From NCBI GenBank assembly GCA_007128865.1, contig SKWP01000044.1, forward strand, positions 1 through 5,727: a stretch of 5,727 bases of DNA, written 5' to 3'. The translations under genes were made by a program, and so were the position numbers. Shown one piece after another: positions 5,237 through 5,727 of this stretch (within the stretch, counting starts at the first letter, position 1; each line of letters starts with the position of its first letter). The DNA comes from Paracoccaceae bacterium. Lineage in GTDB: Bacteria; Pseudomonadota; Alphaproteobacteria; Rhodobacterales; Rhodobacteraceae. Below the pieces are notes generated by a model. That model was not told where the DNA came from. It ran no database searches and saw only the letters and a list, made by a program, of their open reading frames with translations.

Positions 5237-5727
5237 TCAGCCCAGGCTCATGCTGACCGCACTTTCCGGCAGTTCCTCGTTGAAGCAGCGCTGGTAGAAC
5301 TCGGCCACCGTCTGGCGCTCAAGCTCGTCGCATTTGTTCAGGAAGGTCAGCCGGAAGGCATAGCCGAGCGAGCGGAAGATGCGCGCATTCTCGGCCCAGG
5401 CGATGACGGTCCGTGGCGACATCACCGTCGACAGATCGCCATTCATGAAGGCGGTGCGGGTCAGGTCGGCAACGGTGACCATCTGGCTGATTTCCTGCCG
5501 GCCCTTGGCGGTGTTGTAGTGCGGGTTCTTGGCCAGCACGATCGCCGCCTCGGCATCGTGCGAAAGATAGTTCAGCGTCGCCACCAGCGACCAGCGGTCC
5601 ATCTGGCCCTGGTTGATCTGCTGGGTGCCGTGGTAAAGGCCGGTGGTGTCGCCCAGCCCGATGGTGTTGGCGGTGGCGAACAGCCGGAAGCTGGGGTGCG
5701 GGCGGATGATCTCGTTCTGATCGAGCA
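5237..5727 (-). CDS. cobS: Cobaltochelatase subunit CobS, 3' part (cut by window edge)
   Basis: CobS is the AAA+ ATPase that, with CobT and CobN, inserts cobalt into hydrogenobyrinic acid a,c-diamide in aerobic cobalamin synthesis. The frame is open to the right edge and encodes the last 162 residues; a full CobS has about 330, so roughly the C-terminal half is present. The visible part starts at [16 protein letters not shown], just after where Walker B should lie. It contains sensor-1 ATAN (5666-5677), then [16 protein letters not shown] and QMDRW, whose Arg (codon 5594-5596) is in the usual place of the arginine finger. The conserved C-terminal block [20 protein letters not shown] is followed by a [11 protein letters not shown] ending. 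These strings are highly characteristic of CobS rather than of other MoxR-type ATPases. The nucleotide-binding Walker A and B motifs and the start lie outside the window. The gene converges on rnr, with 75 bp between stop codons and no cobT directly after it. Confidence 0.95.
   Translation of the reverse strand, partial: LDQNEIIRPHPSFRLFATANTIGLGDTTGLYHGTQQINQGQMDRWSLVATLNYLSHDAEAAIVLAKNPHYNTAKGRQEISQMVTVADLTRTAFMNGDLSTVMSPRTVIAWAENARIFRSLGYAFRLTFLNKCDELERQTVAEFYQRCFNEELPESAVSMSLG

Overview
The window is high-GC DNA from what looks like an alphaproteobacterium of the Rhodobacterales (Rhodobacteraceae/Paracoccaceae). The reasons are the close similarity of the Prs, RNase R and CobS proteins to those I know from that order, an aerobic-type CobS cobaltochelatase subunit, and an intergenic motif at the left edge that I recall as typical of these genomes. 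This placement is by recognition, not by search. Five genes are complete and one is cut by the right edge; coding density is high and all spacers are under 150 bp.

Left block (1-1133, plus strand): a GC hairpin plus AT-rich tail repeat (1-60), a possible promoter, then a ClpP-family serine peptidase (144-761) followed 24 bp later by a small H-type lectin domain protein (786-1133). The peptidase keeps the full Ser-His-Asp triad. However, it has no recognisable axial-loop sequence, and several residues of the hydrophobic pocket that receives ClpX/ClpA in E. coli ClpP are replaced by polar or smaller ones. No Clp ATPase gene is adjacent. This pair is the least understood part of the window.

Middle block: the PRPP synthetase gene prs (2163 to 1144, minus strand) converges on the lectin gene with only 10 bp between stop codons. 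It diverges from a DsbA-fold 2-hydroxychromene-2-carboxylate isomerase-like gene (2269-2883). The 105-bp divergent region holds two candidate promoters that overlap on opposite strands and an 18-bp perfect palindrome in the prs leader.

Right block: 46 bp after the isomerase gene comes rnr (RNase R, 2930-5161), probably co-transcribed but possibly also with its own promoter close to its ATG. It converges, with a 75-bp spacer, on the 3' half of cobS (5237 to beyond 5727, minus strand), the AAA+ subunit of aerobic cobaltochelatase for vitamin B12.

Apart from the unusual ClpP-lectin pair, the content is housekeeping: nucleotide precursor supply, RNA turnover and cobalamin synthesis. I see no mobile element, CRISPR array, tRNA or rRNA gene, and no convincing sign of recent transfer.
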